Of a DNA stretch of 64,000 bases, positions 35,404-46,529 are shown piece by piece. The DNA comes from Schistocerca nitens. Lineage: Eukaryota > Arthropoda > Insecta > Orthoptera > Acrididae. Every line of letters starts with the position of its first letter. Position 1 is the first letter of the stretch. The stretch lies in the NCBI RefSeq assembly GCF_023898315.1, contig NC_064621.1:14754501-14818500 (forward strand), given 5' to 3'. The position numbers and the translations under genes are program-made. The notes under the pieces are model-generated. The model was not told where the DNA came from, did no database searches, and saw nothing but the letters and a program-made list of their open reading frames with translations.

Positions 35404-35470
<67 letters not shown>
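35404..35470. repeat. (TA)n microsatellite at the right end of the PLE array
   Basis: About 33 AT units directly after the end of PLE copy 2d, mirroring the tract at 29622-29710. A run of 14 G follows at 35477-35490. Confidence 0.95.
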
Positions 35471-35474
<4 letters not shown>

Positions 35475-35751
35475 GTGGGGGGGGGGGGGGATTTCTTTTG
35501 GCTCAATCCTGGAAGCAAGTGTAGATAAATCTATTGGAAATAGCTAATACTTGTTGTACTATTAGTTTATCATACTACTATGTCTATGGAAGATATTAAC
35601 AACAGCTTAATGAAATAACGGAGATGGAAGATAGTTTTTGTACCTAATGTTTTTATGTAGTACAAAGTAACAAGATAAGTGTTAAGAAAAAAAATTATTA
35701 AAACATATGTTGTGTGCAAAATAACAAGTGTTCCAGCTAAGGGGAGAGATA

Positions 35752-36323
35752 TGTAGTGCCCGCAGAATTTTACGAAAGTCTGGAGACACTCGTGTTCCAG
35801 CCGTTTTGAACACGCATTATTTTAATGCAGGGCATAAGGATGAGCGAAGAGTAATGTAGCATTGTATTGTTAAAAAACAAACGGAGAGACTCGAAATAGT
35901 GACTGTTTATTAGACGCTGAACTGCTGTTGAGGGTACGTGGACTGGATGTGGATAGTCGGCCATGATAAAAGCTTATGTATTAAATGTGTTCAAAAATGT
36001 GTAATTAACTGATTCTGGGTGTCCGGTAATGTGTGGGCTTACATCATAAAGTTTAGTTGTTTTTTTGTACAAAGTCGAAATAAATATGTTCTGGTGCATT
36101 CAATGATATTCCAAGAGTAGCGTATTTTTTAAATAAGAAGAGAGAGAGAGAATGAGAGAGTGAAAATTTCCCCTTCCTAGCAGTGAAATCTTCGGAGAAG
36201 CATCCGATGCTAGCAGAAGACATCGGCGCTGCAAGAAAGCAGAACCAGCATTCTTCAACAAGTAAGTCCATGAAAACATTTAAGCTGTATAGAGAGAGCT
36301 TAACATTACACCGGGCCACCGCA
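35752..36323 (+). repeat. 3' LTR of Gypsy-B
   Basis: 572 bases from TGTAGTGCCCGCAG to GGGCCACCGCA. It is shorter than the 5' LTR by one internal deletion of about 125 bases plus small indels. Followed by the target duplication CTAT. Confidence 0.9.
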
Positions 36324-36330
36324 CTATGCT

Positions 36331-36594
36331 GAAATGAACTGAAATGTTGTGTGGCTAAGGCCTCCCATCAGGTAGACTGGTCGCCTCATGCAAGTCTTTT
36401 GAGTTGATGTCACTTCAGCAACTCACATGTCGATGGGGATGAGATGATGATGATGATGATGATGATGGTGATGGTGATGGTGACAACACAACACCCAGTC
36501 CCTGAGCAGAGAAAATCTCCGACCCAGCCGGGAATCAAACCTGGGCCCCCTGGCACAGCATTCCGTTGCGCTGACCACTCAGCTATCGGGGCGG
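36331..36594 (-). mobile_element. tRNA-derived SINE
   Basis: Read on the minus strand, the head begins GCCCCGATAGCTGAGTGG, with an A-box match (TAGCTGAGTGG, about 36576-36586) and a B-box match (GGTTTGATTCC, 36531-36541) at normal tRNA spacing. A body follows, with an internal (ATC)n stretch (36439-36480) and a tail. Near-identical 8-base flanks ACTATGCT (36323-36330) and ACTGTGCT (36595-36602) look like its target duplication. That would place its insertion exactly over the 3' border of Gypsy-B. Confidence 0.85.
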
Positions 36595-36602
36595 ACTGTG
36601 CT

Positions 36603-36745
36603 AGGCTGTAACTATAATTTCTGATCACTTACCCAGTGATATAAAATGTCTGACAGGTAGCAAAGTAAAAGCTGAAAACAAACTGAAAAAGTTTCTGCTT
36701 GAGCACTCCTTCTTTCCCTTAGAATATTTTCTTCTGCTGTAATGT
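36603..36745 (+). pseudogene. CR1/Jockey-like LINE C-terminus, right of Gypsy-B
   Basis: Plus strand, one open frame reading VTIISDHLPSDIKCLTGS then KVKAENKLKKFLLEHSFFP. It continues the LINE tail interrupted at 22918. Its 3' end is followed by unrecognised sequence to about 37070. Confidence 0.75.
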
Positions 36746-37074
36746 GGTGGACAAGAATAACTAACTCACACCTTCATATTTTCTTTAAAAAAACTTACAA
36801 ACATTCAGCATGTAGCCATATTTGCAACATACTTTGTGGTGTGCAAATGTAAAATAACACATTTCACATCATTATGATTTATCATGCAAATGACCCATGG
36901 TACATGATACTTAAAAATAAATAAGTAATAATCTAACTGAAATCTACAGGATGAAGTAATTTGGTTTATGCAGTATTTCTTGACTTCTGAATGGTGGTAA
37001 TGCATCATTACTTATTACTGAGAGTATAATCATACAACATGTAAAAAAAAGTCTGACTGCATTGAGAATTGCTT

Positions 37075-37388
37075 TGATGGGAGGATGCAGCATGTTATCT
37101 TGGACAAACAATCATCAACAGATGTGGAAGAGACTTCATGAATACCCTAGGGAAGTGTATTGGGAATCTTGCCATTCAAGCTGTATATTAATGACCTGGC
37201 GTATGATGCAATGATCTGTAATGAAGTTCTATCCAAACAATGCTATACAATATTAAGTCAGATTGTGATAAGATTTTTAAACTGATGCAAAGATTGGCAA
37301 CTTGCTTTAAATGTACAGAAGTTATAACTGAGCACTATACATGATGAAGAAATTTAGAATCCTATGACTATAATATCAATGACACACA
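37075..37388 (+). pseudogene. CR1-like LINE RT fragment (plus strand)
   Basis: Decayed frames read MQHVILDKQSSTDVEET, PFKLYINDLAYDAM and CKDWQLALNVQK, the region around and after the RT active site. The YADD box itself is damaged. It abuts an oppositely oriented copy at about 37390. Confidence 0.7.
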
Positions 37389-37389
37389 A

Positions 37390-38935
37390 CTGAGATCTAC
37401 TTCTATATCTACACCCATACTCTGCAGACCACTGTGAAGTGCATGCCAGAGGGTACTTCCAACTGTACCATTTATGAGAGTCTTTTCCCATACCATTCAT
37501 GTATGGAGCACAGCAAGAACGACAGTTTAAATGCCTCTATGCACACTATAATTAGTTTAATCTTATCCTCATGATCATTACAGGTGGGATGTGTAGGGGG
37601 TTGTTTTATATTCCTACCATCACCATCTTTTTCGGGATAGTTGTGTCTACCTTCAAGAGCCTGCTAGTTCAGTTTCTACAGAATCTCTGTGACACTCTTC
37701 CACAGATCAAACAAACCTGTAACCACTCATGCTGTCCTCCTCTGTGTAATTTCAAAATCCCATTTAGTCCTATTTGGTACAAATTCTACAAACCTGAGCA
37801 ATATTCTCTAATGGGTCACACAGTGATTAGTAAGTAATCTCCTAAGTAGACTGACTGCATTTCCCTCATATTCCACCAATAAATTGAAATCTGCCACCTG
37901 CTTTACCTACTACCAAGCCAATGAGATCATTTCATACCCATACAAAATGTTACATCCAGGTATTTCTGAGCTGATCAGTTCCAATTGTAGCTGAGTGATA
38001 CTGTAGTCCTACGATACATAGTTTTTCATTTTTTAAGCATTTTTTAACATTTAAAGGAAGCTGACAATCTTTGCACCACTCTGAAAACTTATCATGATCT
38101 GACAGAATATCTGTGCAGTTTTTTCGGACAGTACTCCATTATAGATTACTGTCTGTGAAAAGTGTAAGGTCATTATACAAAAAGAACAACAGGGACCACA
38201 ACACACTTCCAAGGAACACCCTCGAAATTATTTCCACTTTTTTCTACATCTGTCGACAACTCTCCATCCGAAATAACATGCTGCATCTTCCCTACCAGAA
38301 AATCCTCGATCCAATCACAAATTTCGTTTCAGACCTCATATGATTGTATTTTTGCCAATAAGCATACATATGGTATTGAATCAAATTCTCCTACAAAACT
38401 GAGAAATACTAGGTCTACTTGGCTGCCCTGATCCATGGCTTTCAGAATGTCATGTGAGAAAGATGTGATTTGTATTTCACATGATTGATATTTTTCAAAT
38501 CCATGCCGCTTAGCATGGATGAGGTTATTCTATTCGAGATACGTCATTGTGTTTGAGCTCAGAACATGTTTGAAGATTCTACAATCAATGGATGTCAAGG
38601 ATATTAGTCGGAAGTTTTGTGGATCACTTCTACTATCCTTCACTTAGGTGGTTCTCACTTGTGCTTTCTTCCTGGCTACTAGGCATGGTTTTTTGTTTGA
38701 AAACTCTACAGCAGATAATTAGAAGAGGGGCTAACTCAGGTGAAAATTTGGTATAGAATCTGACAGGGATTCTACTGGGCCTTGCAGCTTTCAATTTTAG
38801 GGAATTCAGATGTTTCTCAATGGCACTAACATTAATATCTATACTACTCATCTCAAACAAACACTTTAATCTTTCTGTGAGATGTCTAATTTCTCTTATT
38901 TTATTTCCCCATCTGATATGGTTTCCTGGCATTGA
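37390..38935 (-). pseudogene. CR1-like LINE RT remnant (minus strand)
   Basis: The minus strand carries the RT of a CR1/Jockey-like LINE, read from higher to lower coordinates. It has ARPSRIPVRFYTKFSPELAP (38633-38932 open piece), later WIEDFLVGKMQHVI (near 38280) and the C-terminal region down to the 3' end near 37390. Stops and frameshifts are dense. The 3' end sequence around ATCTACTTCTATATCTACACC is typical of this family's tail on the opposite strand. Confidence 0.72.
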
Positions 38936-39290
38936 TCTTAACTTGGAACCTCTTAGTTTTGTCTTTGGTCACAGTCTTGGCTGTACCATTCTTTAACATG
39001 ACTTCAGTAATCTGGAGTTCTCTCAAAACCTTTTCTACTTCCTTTTCCTGATGTCTTTATAAGATGGTAAATCACAGCATCATCTGCATACAGTCGATGA
39101 GGGCTACTCAGATTGTCTTCTAAATCATTTACTAGATGGGGAACAGCTGATGGCCTACAATTCCTTGCAAATGCCAGATACCACTTCTGTTTTACTCAAT
39201 GATTTTTTGTTGATTACTATATACTGTGACTTTCCTGACAGGAAATCATAAATCCAGTTGCACAACTAAGATGACACTCCACACGCAAAA
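38936..39290 (-). pseudogene. Second LINE RT fragment (minus strand)
   Basis: Minus strand near 39090 reads LYADDAVIYHLIK, an RT active-site box, preceded near 39230 by WIYDFLSGKSQYIVIN. The neighbouring LINE already has its own corresponding region near 38150-38280, so this is a separate fragment. Confidence 0.65.
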
Positions 39291-40129
39291 AATTTAGTTA
39301 AAGTTGCTTGTGAGTAACTTCATGTTTACTGCAGTCATCTGACACATTCATTTGGAAACAACACTAAAATGTTTACAGATGCATATTTGCAGCTATACTG
39401 CTACAAGAAAGTAACATCAACACCTGAGTGACTAATTCAGTGGCTCTGTGAATGAAACTGACTGTCGCAGCATGTGGGAGAGAGATCCTCATAGTCTAGC
39501 TTGTAACTAATGGCTAGCTGCTCAAAGAGGGATTGAATCTTGTTGCCTGCTAGCAGTTAATGGTGTGGGATACACAGAACAGCTGAAAATAGGGATGCCT
39601 TCCTACATGATGAGAACTATATTCAGTGATCCAGAATCATAGGAGTTCTCTTTGGAGCTGACAGAACTTGAAACAAAGAGAGATGACAGAGACTCAAACA
39701 CTAGGATAATGAAATAGCCTCAATTTGCCACTATCCTTCTTCAAGGGACATAGAAACTTGAGTATTCAGGCAATCTAGAAAGTCTACGATACGTTTGCAT
39801 GTAACGGAGTTTCCTTTATCCAACGTGTGAGTTCTACATTTTATGCTTAATATTTATGACTGATGAACAACAGTTCTTCTTTCTCCAGTTCTTAATATCT
39901 GGATCTCTGCCTTTATGCTTCATATTCCTCTCCCAGATAAGTCTCAATGCACTGTGTCACTCACAAGGCCTTGTATTTTAAAATCATTTACAGCTTACCA
40001 ACATTCAGTACTCATTTTTCTTGGTAGCCTATTACCTCCAGCAGCTTTTAGGTCTGTGAAAAAAATCTCTGCTATTTATTGTAAAATTAAGCATCTTGTT
40101 CCAAATGTAGAAAAATCTGTTAATGCAGA

Positions 40130-40345
40130 TGAGTAGGAAACACAAGTTTGTAATGTTCCAATACGGTATTAGGGTGTGGTGTTTGACACAGTCAAGTAGA
40201 TTGAATATTTCAGCATAACGTTGCAGAGCAATATCAAATGAAATGAGCAAATAAGATCAGTAGTAGGGAATACAACTGGTCAACTTTGGTTGATTGGGAG
40301 AATTCTACAAAAGTGTACCTCATCTATTAATGAGAATGCATAGAA
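40130..40345 (+). pseudogene. CR1-like LINE C-terminal fragment, left of an insertion
   Basis: Plus-strand frames read GVVFDTVK-like residues, then EYFSITLQSNIK and VVGNTTGQLWLIGRILQKCT. The same reading continues after the 1.6 kb insertion at 41921. Region 39291-40129 before it has no feature I recognise. Confidence 0.68.
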
Positions 40346-41920
40346 AACATCAGAGTTGACACAAGTTTCCCCAAGTGATATTCCCTGATATTTCCCTGAT
40401 TTCCAGACAAGTTTTGGCATTTTTCCCTGACAAATTCTGAGATCTCAAGGGTAAGTAAAAATGTAAGTTGACAAAAAATGTAAGGCCGTTTTTATTTCTA
40501 AATGTCTGAGCAAAAATGTTGAATACTAACAGCAACATATTTTGTAATGAACTGTTTTTAGATAGAGAAAGTGGGCCAAATTGTAAATATGTTTCATTAA
40601 GACCACTGATGTTATTTTATTTCAATAAAGTGAAACACATTTGATGACAAAAATACACATTTTGTTGGAGTCGCAACACAGATTTAAAATACCTTCACTG
40701 CTTTCAGAAATAACCTGAGAAGAACGTAGGCCTCTTGAAAGAAATGTATAAGGTGTGGAAGAGTTACGTAAACTAACTCTATGGGTGACCACCAGTAAAA
40801 TATTGCTTCTACTATGTTCATTAGTGTTGGTTATTACCCACTGGGGTTATGTCTATTACTTTACGGGTATTGTGTGATTTTTCTTTCAAGAAATGCATGA
40901 GTACATTGCATACAAACTTCTGGCAACCGTCACAATTGTCTTCTTCTTATTGTCCATACTTTCTAATACATTAACTACTTTTGGGGTGCCAAAATGTACT
41001 AGAATAAATAAAATGTCTATAAAATGCTGCACTGTAGAATGTGGTGAGACAATCACAATTCCTGAAATCCATTGCCCATGGCCTCTGGCCTGCTGAGGAG
41101 CACCACAGCCCTGGGTTCATGGATCAACCATGAAAATTCACCACACTGTGCCACAGACACACAGACCTGGCCTGTGAGCAGATTGACAACACTACATCTA
41201 ACAGGCAGCTCCTGCACATTAGTGGGAACTATGTGCTTGAGATCGGCAGGCCCGATCCATTAGAGATACCCACAGAAATGGCCTACAGTTTTGGCCTGTC
41301 ATGGTAGTCCATTCGTGTGGTCAGATACTCATGTCTCACAGACACCATATTGATGAAATGAGACTGCAGTGATCACCCACACAACAGATAACTTGCGCAT
41401 ATACTATGAGAATCAATAGTAACGAGGATAGTCAGCAACTCACTATAGAGATGATCACTGAGCCACAGACAGGCACATAGAAAAGACAACAACAAAATTT
41501 TTGGATACTGCATTTGTCAGAAAATGAGAGTGCAGCGCACACACAATCACTCCGACACAATTCACGCACACATGACTGTTGTCTCCGGGTGCAGCATTAG
41601 CAATCTCAGATCCAAACAAACCATTCCTCATGCCTCCCAGCCTCTCATCGGCAGCTGCTAGGCTAGCAGCAAGTATTGGTGTCAGCACTGACTGTAAGAT
41701 GAGGGGAGGGGTGGAAGGGGAGAAGCAGTAGAATGAGAGAGTAGAGAAGGAGTGCACATGCTCAGCTGCCAGCGACAAAGCATGACATCTCAGTAAACAA
41801 ACAATTTAATGCTACTGAGACAAAAATGAGATTTCTCCATTTTTTTTCTCAAATTTCCCTGGTATTTCCCTGATACGTTTGGAATTCCCTGATTTCCAGA
41901 ACTTGTGGCAATCCTGACAC
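40346..41920. mobile_element. Unclassified 1.6 kb insertion inside a LINE
   Basis: This sequence splits one CR1-like LINE reading frame. Both ends contain clustered TTTCCCTGAT motifs and the string CCCTGATTTCCAGA in the same orientation (about 40380-40415 and 41858-41905), which is a direct and not an inverted end structure. GACAC occurs at both borders (40357-40361 and 41917-41921). No transposase or RT is visible inside. It is presumably a non-autonomous element of a class I cannot assign. Confidence 0.6.
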
Positions 41921-42376
41921 TACTGCGACCCATTCTTGGGTACTGTTCACATGTTTCGGACCTCACCAGCTAAAATTAAAGGAAGACAGCAAAGCAATTC
42001 ACAGGCGTGCTGCTAGAATTGTCAATGCTAGTTTCAATCAACAGGCAAGTACTACACTAATGATCCATGAACTCAAAATGGGACCCCCTGTAGGGATTAT
42101 GACATTTTCTTTGTGAAACACTATTGAGAAAATTTGAAGGCTGAGCATTTGCATCTGGTTGCCGAATGATTTATCAGCATCCAACTTATATTTTGTGTAA
42201 AGATTGTTAAGACAAGACAAGAGAAATTAGGCCTCATGGAGTCATATACATGTTCATCTTTCCTTTGCTCCATTTGCAAATGGAACAGAGAAGTGAATGA
42301 CTAGTGGTGGTACAAGTTACCCTTCACCATACACCATACGATGGCTTGTGGCACACGTATGTAAATGTAGATGTAA
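41921..42376 (+). pseudogene. CR1-like LINE C-terminus and 3' end, right of the insertion
   Basis: Reads LGYCSHV-like residues, then HQLKLKEDSKAIHRRAARIVN and near the end FANGTEK and PSPYTIRWLVAHVCKC, the conserved C-terminal tail of this LINE family. The 3' end is near GTAAATGTAGATGTAAT at 42376. Stops at 42114, 42135 and elsewhere. Confidence 0.75.
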
Positions 42377-42488
42377 TACGATGCTCACTGAATCGCATAA
42401 AAGTTAATAAGCTTCCTTCCCTTATTCTTCATGTAAGTAATATATCATAGCTACTTTACACTGTTGTAATTTGAGCTTAAATTAACTA

Positions 42489-42755
<267 letters not shown>

Positions 42756-43217
42756 TTATTATTCATATTTCATTTATATTAAAACACAGATTTGTTTCTC
42801 TTTATGCAATATGAATTCAAATGAACTGCAGCTATGTTTGAAATGAGTAGAACATATTTCTTATGCAAAAGAGAAGTACTTGTTTATTTCTTTTTGTCAA
42901 GCATCCATTCAAACAAATCACTGATATGGGATATGACTGTTTTGTACATTGGTATACAGTTTTAAATACATGGCATATTACAATGTAATTAACTCAAAGA
43001 TGTAATAGAGTACAATATACAGTGCAATATACTACATTAGAACAGTAATATAATGTAACATATCATACAACAGATATCAAAAGGAATATACTGAAAGAAA
43101 AAGGACAATAATTTAAATTTATGCCAACATATATTCACTTACAATGATATCCATCTTACAAATTGTTAAAATAGAGGGAAACATTCCACATAGGAAAAAT
43201 ATATCTAAAAACAATGA

Positions 43218-43219
<2 letters not shown>

Positions 43220-43250
<31 letters not shown>

Positions 43251-46200
43251 GGTCTTCAGTCCTGAGACTGGTTTGATGCAGCTCTCCATGCTACTCTATC
43301 CTGTGCAAGCTTCTTCATCTCCCAGTACCTACTACAACCTACATCCTTCTGAATTTGCTTAGTGTATTGATCTCTTGGTCTCCCTCTACGATTTTTACCC
43401 TCCATGCTGCCCTCCAATGCTAAATTTGTGATCCCTTGATACCTCAAAACATGTCCTACCAACCGATCCATTCTTCTAGTCAAGTTGTGACACAAACTTC
43501 TCTTCTCCCCAATCCTATTCAATACCTCCTCATTAGTTACGTGATCTACCCACCTTATCTTCAGCATTCTTCTGTAGCACCACATTTCAAAAGCTTCTAT
43601 TCTCTTCTTGTCCAAACTGGTTATTGTCCATGTTTCACTTCCATACATGGCTACACTCCATACAAATACTTTCAGAAACGACTTCCTGACACTTAAATCT
43701 ATACTCGATGTTAACAAATTTCTCTTCTTCAGAAACAATTTCCTTGCCATTGCCAGTCTACATTTTATATCCTCTCTACTTCGACCATCACCAGTTATTT
43801 TACTCCCTAAATAGCAAAACTCCTTTACTACTTTAAGTGTCTCATTTCCTAATCTAATCCCCTCAGCATCACCCGATTTAATTTGACTACATTCCATTAT
43901 CCTCATTTTGCTTTTGTTGATGTTCATCTTATATCCTTCTTTCAAGACACTGTCAACTGCTCTTCCAAGTCCTTTGCTGTCTCTGACAGAATTACAATGT
44001 CATCGGCGAACCTCAAAGTTTTTACTTCTTCTCCATGAATTTTAATACCTACTCCGAATTTTTCTTTTGATTCCTTTACTGCTTGCTCAATATACAGATT
44101 GAATAACATCGGGGAGAGGCTACAACCCTGTCTCACTCCTTTCCCAACCACTGCTTCCCTTTCATGCCCCTCGACACTTATAACTGCCATCTGGTTTCTG
44201 TACAAATTGTAAATAGCCTTTCTCTCCCTGTATTTTACCCCTGCCACCTTCAGAATTTGAAAGAGAGTATTCCAGTTAACGTTGTCAAAAGCTTTCTCTA
44301 AGTCTACAAATGCCAGAAACGTGGGTTTGCCTTTTCTTAATCTTTCTTCTAAGATAAGTCGTACGGTTAGTATTGCCTCACGTGTTCCAACATTTCTACG
44401 GAAACCAAACTGATCTTCCCCGAGGTCCGCTTCTACCAGTTTTTCCATTCGTCTGTAAAGAATACGCGTTAGTATTTTGCAGCTGTGACTTATTAAACTG
44501 ATAGTTCGGTAATTTTCACATCTGTCAACACCTGCTTTCTTTGGGATTGGAATTATTATATTCTTCTTGAAGTCTGTGGGTATTTCGCCTGTCTCATACA
44601 TCTTGCTCACCAGATGGTAGAGTTTTGTCATGACTGGCTCTCCCAAGGCCATCAGTAGTTCTAATGGAATGTTGTCTACTCCCGGGGCCTTGTTTCGACT
44701 CAGGTCTTTCAGTGCTCTGTCAAACTCTTCACGCAGCATCTTATCTCCCATTTCATCTTCATCTACATCCTCTTCCATTTCCATAATATTGTCCTCCAGT
44801 ACATCGCCCTTGTATAAACCCTCTATATACTCCTTCCACCTTTCTGCCTTCCCTTCTTTGCTTAGAACTGGGTTGCCATCTGAGCTCTTGATATTCATAC
44901 AAGTGGTTTCCTTCTCTCCAAAGGTCTCTTTAATGTTCCTGTAGGCAGTATCTATCTTATCTCTAGTGAGATAATCCTCTACATCCTTACATTTGTCCTC
45001 TAGCCATCCCTGCTTAGCCATTTTGCACTTTCTGTCGATCTCATTTTTGAGACGTTTGTATTCCCTTTTGCCTGCTTCATTTACTGCATTTTTATATTTT
45101 CTCCTTTCATCAATTAAATTCAATATTTCTTCTGTTACCCAAGGATTTCTATTAGCCCTCGTCTTTTTACCTACTTGATCGCCTGCTGGTTTCACTACTT
45201 CATCCCTCAGAGCTACCCATTCTTCTTCTACTGTATTTCTTTCCCCCATTCCTGTCAATTGTTCCCTTATGCTCTCCCTGAAACTCTCTACAACCTCTGG
45301 TTCTTTCAGTTTATCCAGGTCCCATCTCCTTAAATTCCCACCTTTTTGCAGTTTCTTCAGTTTCAATCTGCAGTTCATAACCAATAGATTGTGGTCAGAA
45401 TCCACATCTGCCCCTGGAAATGTCTTACAATTTAAAACCTGGTTCCTAAATCTCTGTCTTACCATTTTATAATCTATCTGATACCTATTAGTATCTCCAG
45501 GATTCTTCCAGGTATACAACCTTCTTTTATGATTCTTGAACCAAGTGTTAGCTATGATTAAGTTATGCTCTGTGCAAAATTCTACAAGGCGACTTCCTCT
45601 TTCATTTCTTCCCCCCAATCCATATTCACCTACTATGTTTCCTTCTCTCCCTTTTCCTACTGACGAATTCCAGTCACCCATGACTATTAAATTTTCGTCT
45701 CCCTTCACTACCTGAATAATTTCTTTTATCTCGTCATACATTTCATCAATTTCTTCATCATCTGCAGAGCTAGTTGGCATATAAACTTGTACTACTGTAG
45801 TAGGCATGGGCTTTGTGTCTATCTTGGCCACAATAATGCGTTCACTATGCTGTTTGTAGTAGCTAACCCGCACTCCTATTTTTTTATTCATTATTAAACC
45901 TACTCCTGCATTACCCCTATTTGATTTTGTATTTATAACCCTGTAATCACCTGACCAAAAGTCTTGTTCCTCCTGCCACCGAACTTCACTAATTCCCACT
46001 ATATCTAACTTTAACCTATCCATTTCCCTTTTTAAATTTTCTAACCTACCTGCCCGATTAAGGGATCTGACATTCCACGCTCTGATCCGTAGAATGCCAG
46101 TTTTCTTTCTCCTGATAACGACGTCCTCGTGAGTAGTCCCCGCACGGAGATCCGAATGGGGGACTATTTTACCTCCGGAATATTTTACCCAAGAGGACGC

Positions 46201-46520
46201 CATCATCATTTAATCATACAATAAAGCTGCATGTCCTCGGGAAAAATTACGGCTGTAGTTTCCCCTTGCTTTCAGCCGTTCGCAGTACCAGCACAGCAAG
46301 GCCGTATTGGTTAATGTTACAAGGCCAGATCAGTCAATCATCCAGACTGTTGCCCCTGCAACTACTGAAAAGGCTGTTGCCCCTCTTCAGGAACCACATG
46401 TTTGTCTGGCCTCTCAACACATACCCCTCCGTTGTGGTTGCACCTACGGTACGGCCATCTGTATCGCTGAGGCACGCAAGCCTCCCCACCAACGGCAAGG
46501 TCCATGGTTCATGGGGGAGG
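43220..46520 (-). mobile_element. RTE-type LINE, copy 3, full length, nested in the PLE
   Basis: Minus-strand LINE with a (CAA)n tail (TTG repeats at 43220-43249 on the plus strand) and the full 5' leader up to about 46520. It is flanked by the 9-base duplication ACAATGATG (43211-43219 and 46521-46529). The flanks belong to the same PLE terminal sequence (ATATCTAAAAACAATGATG ... ATGTGACTTACC), so it landed inside the PLE left arm. Confidence 0.93.
43256..46209 (-). pseudogene. RTE LINE endonuclease-RT, single 10-base deletion
   Basis: Open from MMMASSWVKYSGG (46209) through the AP endonuclease (AWNVRSLNRAG, GISEVRWQEE, MGDWNSSVG, DSDHNLLVMN) and RT with an intact LRFADDIVIL box for 755 codons. 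It then loses frame at about 43950 by a deletion of ten bases relative to copy 2 (after CAAGACACTGTC on the plus strand). The remaining 229 codons (43945-43256) are open to the normal C-terminus. The full protein would be about 985 residues. One lesion separates this copy from an intact gene, which suggests recent activity of the family. Confidence 0.93.
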
Positions 46521-46529
46521 ACAATGATG

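Larger units (their letters stand above)
22915..36327 (+). mobile_element. Ty3/Gypsy LTR retrotransposon (Gypsy-B) carrying nested PLE insertions
   Basis: LTRs at 22919-23621 and 35752-36323, target duplication CTAT at 22915-22918 and 36324-36327, and a polypurine tract AAGGGGAGAGA just before the 3' LTR. The internal region has decayed gag and pol up to the RT (about 27060) and then unrecognised sequence. From about 27850 to 35470 it holds an array of Penelope-like elements and (TA)n tracts inserted later. No RNase H or integrase is visible. The same CR1-like LINE continues on both sides, which supports the boundaries. Confidence 0.87.

Noticed and set aside
40893..41096. 67-codon frame with a hydrophobic N-terminus
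   Set aside because: Lies inside the unclassified insertion, with no family similarity and no other support for coding.
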